Assembly (NCBI GenBank): GCA_934271235.1
Contig: CAKQQT010000005.1
Span: 1-64,000 of the forward strand
Reading direction: 5' to 3'
DNA length: 64,000 nt
Source of the DNA: an uncultured Clostridia bacterium
Lineage (GTDB): Bacteria > Bacillota > Clostridia > Peptostreptococcales > Anaerovoracaceae
Of this stretch, positions 9,769 to 17,348 are shown one piece after another. Below the pieces are notes generated by a model that saw only the letters and a list, made by a program, of their open reading frames with translations, had not been told where the DNA came from and did no database searches. Numbering within the stretch: the stretch's first letter is position 1; each line of letters opens with the position of its first letter. The position numbers were made by a program, and so were the translations under genes.

Positions 9769-10428
9769 TCACAAGTTCTTTAGGAAACTCCGGCGGTGGA
9801 TCGGCGTCATACCCTGTGCATGCAGCCCCTCGTAATGTGCCTTGGTTCCGTATCCCTTGTTTTTTTCAAATCCGTAGCCCGGATAAACGCGGTCATATTC
9901 GACCATCATCCGGTCTCTGGTCACTTTGGCGATGATCGAGGCAGCCGCGATGGACAGGCTCGCCGCGTCTCCCTTAACGATCCCGGTCTGCGGGACGGTG
10001 ACAGTCTTTAGCGTCAGCGCGTCGATCAGAAGATGCTGCAGATGCGCGCCTCGCTTTTCGCAGAGCATGCGGTCGGCGTTCCGGACGGCTTCTGCCATTG
10101 CTTCCTTTGTCGCTTCGAGGATGTTGATCTCGTCGATGACACGGTTATCCCGGATGCCGATGCCCCAAGCGGTCGCCTGCGCGAGGATCTCATCATAGAG
10201 GGCTTCCCGCTTTTTTTCGGAAAGTTTTTTTGAGTCGTCTACGCCCAAAACGCTGAAATCTTCCGGCAGGATCACGCAGGCCGTGACGACCGGTCCCGCC
10301 AGCGGTCCTCTGCCGACTTCATCGACACCGCCGATATATTGTATGCCCTCGCTCCGAAGTTTTCGCTCATAGATCTGCATCGTCTGCAGTTTTTCTTCCA
10401 GCATCCGCTGTCGTTCCTGTTTTGTCAT
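9769..10428 (-). CDS. rnhB: Ribonuclease HII
   Basis: 219 residues. It cuts RNA in RNA/DNA hybrids and misincorporated ribonucleotides. The catalytic DE pair is D36-E37 in [16 protein letters not shown], with further acidic residues in LLIDALTL and the C-terminal Y-x-x-x-H-Y-E-G-L end. Its ATG overlaps the stop of rbgA by four bases, so the two are translated together, a common Firmicutes pairing. Confidence 0.95.
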   Translation of the reverse strand: MTKQERQRMLEEKLQTMQIYERKLRSEGIQYIGGVDEVGRGPLAGPVVTACVILPEDFSVLGVDDSKKLSEKKREALYDEILAQATAWGIGIRDNRVIDEINILEATKEAMAEAVRNADRMLCEKRGAHLQHLLIDALTLKTVTVPQTGIVKGDAASLSIAAASIIAKVTRDRMMVEYDRVYPGYGFEKNKGYGTKAHYEGLHAQGMTPIHRRSFLKNL

Positions 10429-11267
10429 AGTCTGATCTGCTCCAGTGTAATGTTCCCGATCCTGCCGCTGCGGAATTCGTCCAGCAGCGTGCGTGCGCAG
10501 CGTTCGTAGTCGATGCGCTTGCCCGGCAGGATGAACCCCCGTTTGACTGCGATATTCTCCATGTTGACGAGCGCGTCCTCGTCGAGTTCTTCCAGCTTAT
10601 AGCGTTCCATGAGCAGCCCCGGATAATCCTGCTGCAGGACTTTGATGAGTTCCAGAGCCAAGCCGGCGGTATCGAGGATTTCATCCTTGATGGAACCGCA
10701 AAACGCCAGGTTCAGTCCGACTTTTGGGTCTTCAAACTTCGGCCACAGGATGCCCGGCGTGTCCAAAAGCTGCATGCCGTTTTCGAGTCCCAGCCATTGC
10801 TTGCCCTTGGTCACGCCCGGCCGATCGCCGGTCTTGGCGCTCTTCTTGCCGGTCATGCGGTTGATGAGGGAAGATTTGCCGACATTCGGCACGCCGACGA
10901 TCATCATGCGCAGAGATTTTTTGCGGATCTGGCCCTCGTTTTTTTCGTCCTGCAGGCGGTTGAGCACTTTATAAAGCTGTCCTACGCCGGTGCCGGTCAT
11001 GCAGTTCATAGCCAGTACGAGATTTCCCTGTTTTTTAAAATAGTCCGCCCACGCCTCGTTGGCTTTGTGGTCGGAAAGATCGCTTTTGTTGAGCACGATC
11101 AGCCGCTTCTTGTTTTTGACCAGCTCGTCAATGATGGGATTGCGGCTGGAAACGGGGATCCTGGCGTCGATGACCTCGATCACGATGTCCACCATTTTCA
11201 GATTTTCCGCGATCAGCTCCCGCGTCTTTTTCATATGCCCCGGATACCAGTTGATATTTTCGATCAT
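10425..11267 (-). CDS. rbgA: Ribosome biogenesis GTPase YlqF/RbgA
   Basis: 280 residues with a circularly permuted GTPase: NKSD (G4) near residue 60 comes before GVPNVGKSS (G1, about 125) and DTPG (G3, about 170). This order, and the start [13 protein letters not shown], are diagnostic. RbgA acts in a late step of 50S subunit assembly. It sits directly downstream of rplS and overlaps rnhB, the typical rplS-rbgA-rnhB order, though a terminator separates it from rplS. Confidence 0.96.
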   Translation of the reverse strand: MIENINWYPGHMKKTRELIAENLKMVDIVIEVIDARIPVSSRNPIIDELVKNKKRLIVLNKSDLSDHKANEAWADYFKKQGNLVLAMNCMTGTGVGQLYKVLNRLQDEKNEGQIRKKSLRMMIVGVPNVGKSSLINRMTGKKSAKTGDRPGVTKGKQWLGLENGMQLLDTPGILWPKFEDPKVGLNLAFCGSIKDEILDTAGLALELIKVLQQDYPGLLMERYKLEELDEDALVNMENIAVKRGFILPGKRIDYERCARTLLDEFRSGRIGNITLEQIRL

Positions 11268-11308
11268 GTTTCGCCCTCCTTTCCTTGCGCTGCTTTAGTC
11301 CGACAGTA

Positions 11309-11336
11309 TAAAAAAGGGGAATCTTCGCGATTCCCC
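11309..11336 (-). terminator. Terminator after rplS
   Basis: GGGGAATC (11316-11323) pairs with GATTCCCC (11329-11336) around loop TTCGC; on the minus strand a TTTTTTAT tract follows. It is 8 bases past rplS and probably limits read-through into rbgA. Confidence 0.82.
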
Positions 11337-11344
11337 ATCGTAAA

Positions 11345-11686
11345 CTAGTCTCTAGTTTTGATCTTAGCAGCCTTACCTGTTCTTTCACGCATGTAGTTGA
11401 GTTTTGCTCTTCTTACAGCGCCTCTTCTGGTCACTTCGATCTTTTCGATCTTCGGTGAATGCAGCGGGAATGTCTTTTCCACGCCGACGCCGGAAGAAAT
11501 CTTACGAACGGTGAAAGTTTCGCTGATGCCGCCATTCTGTCTCTTCAGGACAAAGCCTTCGAAGACCTGAATTCTTTCTCTGTTTCCTTCTTTAATCTTA
11601 ATGTGGACCTTTACGGTGTCTCCCACATTAAAAGCAGGGATCTCAGTTTTTTCGTATTCCTGAGTGATTGATTTCATGAAATCCAT
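11345..11686 (-). CDS. rplS: 50S ribosomal protein L19
   Basis: 113 residues starting [19 protein letters not shown], a typical L19 beginning. I chose the ATG at 11686 because GGAAGGAGG lies just before it; the 18 further codons upstream look like leader RNA. The core [28 protein letters not shown] and the end [20 protein letters not shown] match the family. It binds at the 30S-50S interface. It stands apart from rpsP-rimM-trmD, its usual upstream partners. Confidence 0.96.
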   Translation of the reverse strand: MDFMKSITQEYEKTEIPAFNVGDTVKVHIKIKEGNRERIQVFEGFVLKRQNGGISETFTVRKISSGVGVEKTFPLHSPKIEKIEVTRRGAVRRAKLNYMRERTGKAAKIKTRD

Positions 11687-11782
11687 TTTGTTTCCTCCTT
11701 CCCTCCAAGACGTTCGTGGCTCCGCCGCGTTCCGTGACACGACGCGAGAGTTTCCCAGAGGACCGCCCGTAATAACTGTTAT
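11687..11782 (-). promoter_or_regulatory. Probable L19 mRNA leader
   Basis: About 95 bases of G+C-rich, foldable 5' UTR lie between the promoter and the rplS ATG, with complementary segments such as GACGCG/CGCGTC and a GGCGGAGCC stretch close to the ribosome-binding site. Its position agrees with the L19 autoregulatory leader known in Firmicutes. I could not test the match to that family; a covariance search would decide. Confidence 0.45.
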
Positions 11783-11811
11783 ATTTTAGCACGTTTTGCT
11801 TGGACATGCAA
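11783..11811 (-). promoter_or_regulatory. SigA-type promoter of rplS
   Basis: On the minus strand TTGCAT (11806-11811) and TAAAAT (11783-11788) with exactly 17 bases between. It explains how rplS is expressed without the usual upstream operon. Confidence 0.65.
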
Positions 11812-11872
11812 GCATTTTTTTGCTTTTTTACAACTGTTTTTACAACTGTTTTTCTTGCAGAAATTGTCTGCG

Positions 11873-12490
11873 CTATCCGATGCGGACGGCTTTCGCGACC
11901 ACCTTGGAAACCGTACCGGCAACGATGCAGTTCACGATCGCTTCGACCAGACCGTTCATTCCGACAAAGGCAATGAAGAACGCCCACAGGTTGTCTGTCG
12001 GCATAGACCATCCGTTCATCGTGGAAAGGAAGGTATCGCTTGTCCAAAAGAATACCACGATGCAGAGGATGAAGAAGATCGTGTTCAGCAGCGCGGTAGT
12101 CAGGGACGCAATAAAATAAGACGCTGCCGGCATCTTCCCGTTCTTGTGCAGGGCCTGAAATACCAGACCGGACAGCCAGCCGCACAGGACACGCGGGATC
12201 ATGCAGGTCAGGAACGTGCAGATCGGGTTGATGCTCAGAAGCAGCGCGCCGAACGCGGAAGCACCGAAGCACTGGATGAAGCTGGTCACGCCGAAGATAC
12301 CGCCCAGGATCGCTCCGCTTACAGGTCCCAGAAGGATCGCGCCGATGGCGACCGGCAGGACCATGAACGTGATCTCGATCACGCCGACTTTGAGATAGCC
12401 GAGCGGCGTGTAGGCAAAGATGAGCATGATCGCGACAAGTATGGCCAGTTGTACCATCTTTTGTGTACGCAAGTTAAGATTTTTTTCCAT
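11873..12490 (-). CDS. panT: ECF transporter S component, probably pantothenate (PanT)
   Basis: 205 residues with about six hydrophobic segments, the size and fold of an energy-coupling-factor S component (substrate-binding membrane subunit). It is the gene after coaX, 103 bases downstream, and pantothenate kinase next to an S component is the arrangement used to assign PanT in Firmicutes. Substrate is therefore inferred from context; the ATPase and T subunits would be shared and encoded elsewhere. Start follows AAAAGGAG. Confidence 0.75.
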   Translation of the reverse strand: MEKNLNLRTQKMVQLAILVAIMLIFAYTPLGYLKVGVIEITFMVLPVAIGAILLGPVSGAILGGIFGVTSFIQCFGASAFGALLLSINPICTFLTCMIPRVLCGWLSGLVFQALHKNGKMPAASYFIASLTTALLNTIFFILCIVVFFWTSDTFLSTMNGWSMPTDNLWAFFIAFVGMNGLVEAIVNCIVAGTVSKVVAKAVRIG

Positions 12491-12593
12491 TTGAAAACTC
12501 CTTTTCTGCTGTCGCCCCGCCTCCGCGGGTGCAACGCGTTGTATATATTTCTGAACCGCCTGACCGGCTTGCTCTTTTGCCGATCCGGCAGGA

Positions 12594-13373
12594 TCATTTG
12601 AGGTTCGTGTTTTTCCGATAAAGGATCCGAAGTCCTTCCAAGGTCAGATCCGGAACGTATTCGATCTTCTGACTGCACAGCGGCAGCACGGTTTCGGCAA
12701 GTCCGCCGGTCGCGAAAATACGGATCTTTTCCGCTTTGAGCTCGGCGCGGATCTTCTCGGAAAATCCGTCGATCATCAGGGCCTGTCCCTGAATGACGCC
12801 GGAGTTCATGGAATCCCGGCTATTTTTGCCGATGACATGTTTCGGCATGGAAATGGACACATCCGGCAGCTCCGCGGTCTGTGAAGCGAGCGCATCCAGC
12901 GAGACTCGCACGCCCGGCGCGATGATCACGCCTTCCAGCGCGCCGCCGCTCGAGATCGCGGTAAAGGTCGTCGCGGTCCCGACGTCGATGATGATCATCG
13001 GCGGCTTGGCAAGGCTCATCGCCGCTGCCGCGTTGGCTACGATATCGGCGCCCAGTTCGGTCTGACTGTCGATGCGGATATTGAGCCCGGTCTTGATGCC
13101 CGGTCCGACTTCCAGCGGACGGATAGCAAAGAGCTTTTGGATCGCAACCGAGACCTGCACGGTCAGTGACGGCACGACCGAAGCGATCATGCAGTCGGTG
13201 ATCTGTTCTTTCTCGATCCTGTGCAGGGAAAGAATGCCCTCTAAGGCGATGGCATATTCGTCTGCGTACTTGCTTCTGTCCGCAGAGATCTTACTTGTCA
13301 TCCGCAGTCTGTTCTCTTCATCAAAAACACCGAAATCAACGCTCGAATTTCCGATATCCACTGTCAGCAGCAT
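12594..13373 (-). CDS. coaX: Type III pantothenate kinase
   Basis: 259 residues. It phosphorylates pantothenate as the first step to coenzyme A. The N-terminal phosphate loop is VDIGNSSVDFG (5-15); the second conserved patch is MIIIDVGTATTFTAI. Type III enzymes are not feedback-inhibited by CoA. Start ATG follows AAGGAGG. The ECF S component downstream probably imports its substrate. Confidence 0.95.
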   Translation of the reverse strand: MLLTVDIGNSSVDFGVFDEENRLRMTSKISADRSKYADEYAIALEGILSLHRIEKEQITDCMIASVVPSLTVQVSVAIQKLFAIRPLEVGPGIKTGLNIRIDSQTELGADIVANAAAAMSLAKPPMIIIDVGTATTFTAISSGGALEGVIIAPGVRVSLDALASQTAELPDVSISMPKHVIGKNSRDSMNSGVIQGQALMIDGFSEKIRAELKAEKIRIFATGGLAETVLPLCSQKIEYVPDLTLEGLRILYRKNTNLK

Positions 13374-13395
13374 CTGCCTCGCACCTCCTTACCCT

Positions 13396-14274
13396 TTATG
13401 CCCGCGGATGCGTTCTGTCATAAACATCCTTGATGCGGTTTTTCACGACGGCCAGATAGGCCTGTGTCGCGGAAATATCTTCATGCCCCATCAGTTCCTG
13501 CAGGGATTTGATGTCCGCCCCGTTCTGCAGCATGTGAACGGCAAAGGAATTGCGGATCACCTGCGGCGTCAGCGGGATCGCGAGCTGTGCCTGCTCGCCG
13601 TATTCTTTCAGGATTTTCCAAAGTCCCTGACGGGTAAACGGTTTTCCTGCGTAATTCAGGAAGAGTACCTCGGTCTCCTGCTCTCTGCGCAGAAGGTCCC
13701 GCGCCTGCGCTGCGTAGGCTTCCATCGCGTTCCGGCACGGTCTGCCGATCGGAATGATCCGCGCGGTGCCGTGCGTGCCCGCGCATTTGACGAATCCCAT
13801 ACGGATGTTGACATCTTCGGTCTGCATCTCGATCAATTCGCTGGCACGGATCCCGGTCGCATACAAGAGTTCCAGCATCGCCCGGTCCCTTTTGCCTTTT
13901 ACCGTGTCGTCGGGAAGCTCCAGCAGCCGCTCGATCTCTTCGGTGGAAAGGTACTGGATGTCCTTTTTTTCGACTTTCGGCGATTTGATCGCTTCGGTCG
14001 GGTTGTCCTTGAGAACGCCTTTTTTGACCAGATATTGGTAAAAAGTCCGGATCGACGCCAGCTTGCGATTGACGGTGGACTTGGATCGTCCGCCGGTCTT
14101 CAGTTCCATCAGGTACGCCAGGATATCGGTACTGCTGACCTCCTGCAGATCGGTGATCCCGCGGGCTGCCGCGAAATTCGAAAAATGCCGGATATCGCGC
14201 AGATAAGCCTGACTGGTGTTCTCCGCCATCTTTTTTTCAGTTGTCAGATATACGGCATACGCTTCCGGGATCAT
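13396..14274 (-). CDS. XerD-like tyrosine recombinase with altered catalytic residues
   Basis: 292 residues from the ATG at 14274 (behind AGAGGAAAA; the longer frame would need a TTG). A SAM-like N-terminal domain (about 1-90) precedes the catalytic domain (about 105-290). The first catalytic arginine is present (ATGIRASEL, R143) as are R241, H264 in MGHEDIS and the nucleophile Y273 in TQAYLAV. But box II reads TPQVIRNSFAVH: the usual histidine of HxxRH is Q238 and the second one is N242. The beta-hairpin segment AGTHGTARIIPIG also lacks the usual lysine. Probably a chromosome-dimer resolution paralogue or a diverged relative; activity doubtful. Confidence 0.85.
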   Translation of the reverse strand: MIPEAYAVYLTTEKKMAENTSQAYLRDIRHFSNFAAARGITDLQEVSSTDILAYLMELKTGGRSKSTVNRKLASIRTFYQYLVKKGVLKDNPTEAIKSPKVEKKDIQYLSTEEIERLLELPDDTVKGKRDRAMLELLYATGIRASELIEMQTEDVNIRMGFVKCAGTHGTARIIPIGRPCRNAMEAYAAQARDLLRREQETEVLFLNYAGKPFTRQGLWKILKEYGEQAQLAIPLTPQVIRNSFAVHMLQNGADIKSLQELMGHEDISATQAYLAVVKNRIKDVYDRTHPRA

Positions 14275-14350
14275 GCGTTTTTCCTCTCGACTTCTTTCTT
14301 GTTCTTTCGGTTCCCGTAAGGTCTTTCCCAAGGCCTGTACGAGCTATTCA

Positions 14351-14379
14351 AGTATAATCCCCCCGCGCAAAAATTTCAA
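14351..14379 (-). promoter_or_regulatory. SigA-type promoter of the recombinase gene
   Basis: On the minus strand TTGAAA (14374-14379) and TATACT (14351-14356) with a 17-base spacer, 76 bases upstream of the start at 14274. Confidence 0.65.
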
Positions 14380-14468
14380 TCCTTTTTTTCGGCAAGTTCA
14401 GAGATCTTCCTGCATAAGCTGTTATGAAATATTTTTTCGGACGATCTCACACAGACAAGGGGTATACG

Positions 14469-15056
14469 ATGATGGAAAACAAACTGCGGCTTTTTTTGTT
14501 TTTTCTCTTTTTACTTGCGGTCGGCATCTGCAGCGGCGCTTTTTTTGAAGTCTTTCTGAGCGGAAGCGTAAAAGATCGGCTCTCCGGCATGCTGGGAAGT
14601 TTTTTGCTCGCGGACGCGGAAAGCGCAGGTTCGTTTGCCGCTTGTTTTTGGTACGCCTGCCGTCGTGAACTGCTCGCTTGGGTTTTGTGTACGGTTTCTC
14701 CGTTGTTTCTTCCGCTCCTGCTTTTGCTGCCGCTTTTCGTGCTGGCGAAAGGGTTTGCGGTCGGCTTCGCGGCCGCGATGATACTGGAATCGCTCGGACT
14801 GCGCGGTGTCACGGGGATCGCGCTCACACTGCTGCCGCAAAATCTGCTGCAGATGCCGCTTCTCTGCCTGCTTGCCGCGGTCGCTTGCGATATCGGCCTG
14901 CTTACGATAAAAGAAAGGTCCGGCAGCCTGCGCGCGGGGGCGCGCCGCTGCCGGACCGGATCTCCGCAGAGTACCGGACGGTATCTGCTCTTTTCGTTCT
15001 GCGGTCTGCTTATTTTTGTTTTTTCCTGGCTTCTGGAAGCTTTCCTTGCTGCATGA
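14469..15056 (+). CDS. SpoIIM-like integral membrane protein
   Basis: 195 residues from the ATG at 14469, chosen because AAGGGG lies just before it. About five hydrophobic segments include the pattern FVLAKGFAVGFAAAMILESLG, matching the stage II sporulation protein M family, a member of the forespore engulfment machinery. It is transcribed divergently from the recombinase gene, and such a spoIIM-xerD pairing is seen in Firmicutes. Its 3' end overlaps the convergent NUDIX gene by 47 bases. Confidence 0.7.
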   Translation: MMENKLRLFLFFLFLLAVGICSGAFFEVFLSGSVKDRLSGMLGSFLLADAESAGSFAACFWYACRRELLAWVLCTVSPLFLPLLLLLPLFVLAKGFAVGFAAAMILESLGLRGVTGIALTLLPQNLLQMPLLCLLAAVACDIGLLTIKERSGSLRAGARRCRTGSPQSTGRYLLFSFCGLLIFVFSWLLEAFLAA

Positions 15057-15576
15057 GCTCCCGCACCATCATGATCGCAATGATCGTCTTGGCGTCATGG
15101 ATCTCACCGCGCATGACCATGTGGTGCAGCACTTCCACCGGATATTCTTCGATATCGATGGCTTCGTTTTCATCGAAATTTGTCTCACCCGGCGTCAGGT
15201 CGGTGCATAAATACAAATAAAGTACTTCCTCCGCGTAGCCGACGGACGGATAGAAATCCGTAAGTGGTGTGACATGGCGCGCATGGTAGCCGGTTTCCTC
15301 CGCAAGCTCTCGTCTTGCGGTCTCCTCCGGTTTTTCGCCCGGATCGATCTTTCCTGCCGGGACCTCGAGCATCACGCGTTCCGCCGGTTTGCGGAACTGT
15401 CTGACCATGACCATCTTGCCCTCGTCCGTGACGGCCGCCAGCACGGCGCCGCCGTTGTGCTCGACGATCTCCCGATAAGAGGTCCCGTGCAGGACGGTCA
15501 CCTTGTCTCTGCGCAGATTGATGATAGCGCCCTCATAAATGCGTTCACTTTTTAATGTCTTTTCTTCAAATATCAT
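15010..15576 (-). CDS. NUDIX hydrolase, ADP-ribose pyrophosphatase type
   Basis: 188 residues from the ATG at 15576 (MIFEEKTLKSERIYEGAIINL); upstream codons lack a ribosome-binding site while CAGGAG precedes this one. The Nudix box G-x5-E-x7-REL-x-EE-x-G is intact at residues 75-97. The family splits ADP-ribose into AMP and ribose 5-phosphate. The last 15 codons overlap the 3' end of the convergent SpoIIM-like gene. Confidence 0.88.
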   Translation of the reverse strand: MIFEEKTLKSERIYEGAIINLRRDKVTVLHGTSYREIVEHNGGAVLAAVTDEGKMVMVRQFRKPAERVMLEVPAGKIDPGEKPEETARRELAEETGYHARHVTPLTDFYPSVGYAEEVLYLYLCTDLTPGETNFDENEAIDIEEYPVEVLHHMVMRGEIHDAKTIIAIMMVRELMQQGKLPEARKKQK

Positions 15577-15650
15577 CGCTTCTGTCTCCTGTCTCCGCTG
15601 CCTTTGCTGCCGCGGGGCCGTCCAAAGTCCTTGCACAAGGCGCGGCATGT

Positions 15651-16505
15651 CTATACATAATGATGTTCTTCGAGATAGTCCTGGATCTTGCTGCGTGTTT
15701 TCATCACAGATCTGCCGGGTTCTCTGGAATGCACGCCTCTGGCAACGGCGCCGCTTCCGCATACAAAGCAGGCGATCGCCTTGCTGTAGGTTTCATGTTT
15801 GTTTTTCATCCTGCGCAGATATTTGGCCGCGATCTCGATGCTGATATCGGCTTGATACAGGTCGGAAGTTTTATAGCCATGCGCTTTCGCGAAAGATGCG
15901 GAACACTGCATGATGCCCTTGTATCCGTATCGGCTGGTGGCTTTCGAACGGAAATTGCTTTCTCTCTGTGCCAGTGCCATCAGCACTTTCGGATCGATGT
16001 TGTTTTTCTTTCCGGACTGGATAAAATATCCTGCCAAGGTGATCGACCATTTTTTTCCGATCTTCGGATTGCGGCTGCGGATGTACGCGGCAAGTCCTTT
16101 CTGATATTTGGACACGGTTTTCGTTTTGACCGTGGTCTTAGTATCCGTGTCTTTGTTATCGCCTGCGGCGTCCGCATCGCTGTCTGTGTCTGCCGCTGCG
16201 CTGCCGTCAGCATCCTTGCCGGCGGAGTCTGCTTCGGTGTCGCCGGCTGCGTCTTTGCCATCGGGATCCGTGTTCGCGTCTGCACCTGTATTTGCATTGC
16301 CTGCGGCATCCGTATCGGAAGCGGAAGTGCCGCCTGTGCTTTCTGTGCTCCCTGTATTCTCGGTTCCGTTTTGGTCTGCGGTCTGTGCCGCGTTCTGTTC
16401 TGTATGGATGTCTCCTGCTGCAGTGTTCTCCGCCGCGCTCGCAAAAGCCGCGCTGCTAAAAACCAATGACAGCGTCAGGAGCATCGTCACGATTTTTTTC
16501 ATCAT
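15651..16505 (-). CDS. Secreted lytic transglycosylase (SLT domain)
   Basis: 284 residues: signal peptide 1-25 (cleavage near SAA-E), a low-complexity Asp/Ala/Thr/Gly-rich linker of about 100 residues, then an SLT/goose-lysozyme-like domain. The catalytic glutamate is in ALAQRESNF, followed by the YGYKGIMQ motif of the fold. It is expected to cut the glycan strand of peptidoglycan. The linker resembles cell-wall spanning spacers. No LysM or other wall-binding repeat is visible. Confidence 0.85.
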   Translation of the reverse strand: MMKKIVTMLLTLSLVFSSAAFASAAENTAAGDIHTEQNAAQTADQNGTENTGSTESTGGTSASDTDAAGNANTGADANTDPDGKDAAGDTEADSAGKDADGSAAADTDSDADAAGDNKDTDTKTTVKTKTVSKYQKGLAAYIRSRNPKIGKKWSITLAGYFIQSGKKNNIDPKVLMALAQRESNFRSKATSRYGYKGIMQCSASFAKAHGYKTSDLYQADISIEIAAKYLRRMKNKHETYSKAIACFVCGSGAVARGVHSREPGRSVMKTRSKIQDYLEEHHYV

Positions 16506-16580
16506 AATCCATTCCTTTCCGGCCTTTTTAAGGCCGCATACTTTTCTATTTTAACCGAAAACGTTCAAATTGTCCAGTTT

Positions 16581-16623
16581 TTGAAAAAAGCAGGCAGCTC
16601 CGCTGTCCGGATCTGCCTGCTTT
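16581..16623 (-). terminator. Terminator of spoVS
   Basis: AAAGCAGGCAG (16587-16597) and CTGCCTGCTTT (16613-16623) form an 11-bp stem; on the minus strand TTTTTTC follows. It separates spoVS from the transglycosylase gene. Confidence 0.85.
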
Positions 16624-16688
16624 CTGTCTGCCGCTGTGCGGCGAAATGCTCTCATTTCTTCGCGCCTGCGGGCTGCTCTCGTTTGTTT

Positions 16689-16949
16689 TTAGCGTGGTTC
16701 CACGATCAGTTTGATCGCGGTACGTTCTTCTCCCTCGATCTGAATATCGGTAAATGCGGGTACACAGACCAGATCGATGCCGCCCGGTGCCACAAAGCCT
16801 CTGGCAATGGCAACGGACTTGATCGCCTGATTCAGCGCGCCTGCGCCGATCGCCTGGATCTCTGCCCCGCCTTTCTCTCTCATAACGCCAGCAAGTGCGC
16901 CTGCTACAGAATTCGGATTTGATTTGGCTGATACTTTTAAAATTTCCAT
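16689..16949 (-). CDS. spoVS: Stage V sporulation protein S
   Basis: 86 residues, the exact family size, from the ATG at 16949 behind CAGGAGG. The sequence MEILKVSAKSNPNSVAGALAG and the core AIGAGALNQAIKSVAIARGFV are nearly invariant in this Alba-like protein, which in Bacillus affects septation and spore coat assembly. A TATAAT-like -10 sits at 17028-17033 on the minus strand, about 80 bases upstream. It is the clearest sign in the window that the host belongs to an endospore-forming lineage. Confidence 0.96.
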   Translation of the reverse strand: MEILKVSAKSNPNSVAGALAGVMREKGGAEIQAIGAGALNQAIKSVAIARGFVAPGGIDLVCVPAFTDIQIEGEERTAIKLIVEPR

Positions 16950-17140
16950 GATTGTTCCTCCTGATGATGGGTTCTTTTTTGCGTGGATAGAATACACACT
17001 GCCTGCTCCTTTCGCAGGACTGTCTCTATTATAAGGCATGTCCGCTCCCTTTTATCAAAGTTTTTTCCGACAAATTTCCCTACTTTTCGCACAACTTACA
17101 TCTTTTTTCACATTTTTTTCACATTTTTTTCAGAAAACAC

Positions 17141-17169
17141 TTGCAAAGTGCTTGAAAATTTTCTATAAT
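17141..17169 (+). promoter_or_regulatory. SigA-type promoter of the C-loop RNA
   Basis: TTGCAA (17141-17146) and TATAAT (17164-17169), spacer 17 bases, with transcription expected to begin about 17176. No coding start with a ribosome-binding site follows before the terminator, which points to an RNA gene. Confidence 0.7.
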
Positions 17170-17175
17170 AGCATT

Positions 17176-17266
17176 GTGGTTATCCCCCCTGATAACCTCA
17201 TAATCTCAAATCCAAAATACCCCTTTTGAACAAAGTCGACTGCTCCCCTGCAGTCGATTTTGTTTT
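17176..17266 (+). ncRNA. Candidate small RNA with three CCCC-loop hairpins
   Basis: About 90 bases between a good promoter and an intrinsic terminator. Three hairpins follow each other: GGTTATC/GATAACC (17178-17197) with loop CCCCCT; CAAAA/TTTTG (17213-17228) with loop TACCCC; and a 13-bp stem (17231-17262) with loop TCCCCT followed by the T tract. Each loop exposes four or more cytosines, the design of small RNAs that pair with the GGGG/GGAGG ribosome-binding sites of mRNAs. There is no credible ORF. The region lies in the 400-base gap between divergent spoVS and the RNase H-fold gene. Identity to a known family is unresolved. Confidence 0.65.
17231..17266 (+). terminator. Terminator of the C-loop RNA
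   Basis: A 13-bp stem (17231-17243 with 17250-17262, one G-U pair) with loop TCCCCT and a following TTTTG tract. It separates the RNA from the gene starting at 17349. Confidence 0.75.
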
Positions 17267-17348
17267 GTGTTCACGATTTCTTTCCCTATGGACAGGACAC
17301 TGCTCCTGTGCTACATTATATAATACAGAAGCAGGAGGCTGATCTTTT

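Noticed and set aside
11687..11740. N-terminal extension of L19 starting at 11740
   Set aside because: The extra 18 codons are not L19-like, and a strong ribosome-binding site lies just before the internal ATG.
15555..16469. Cysteine- and valine-rich plus-strand frame opposite the transglycosylase
   Set aside because: Complement of the low-complexity Asp/Ala/Thr linker; no ribosome-binding site.
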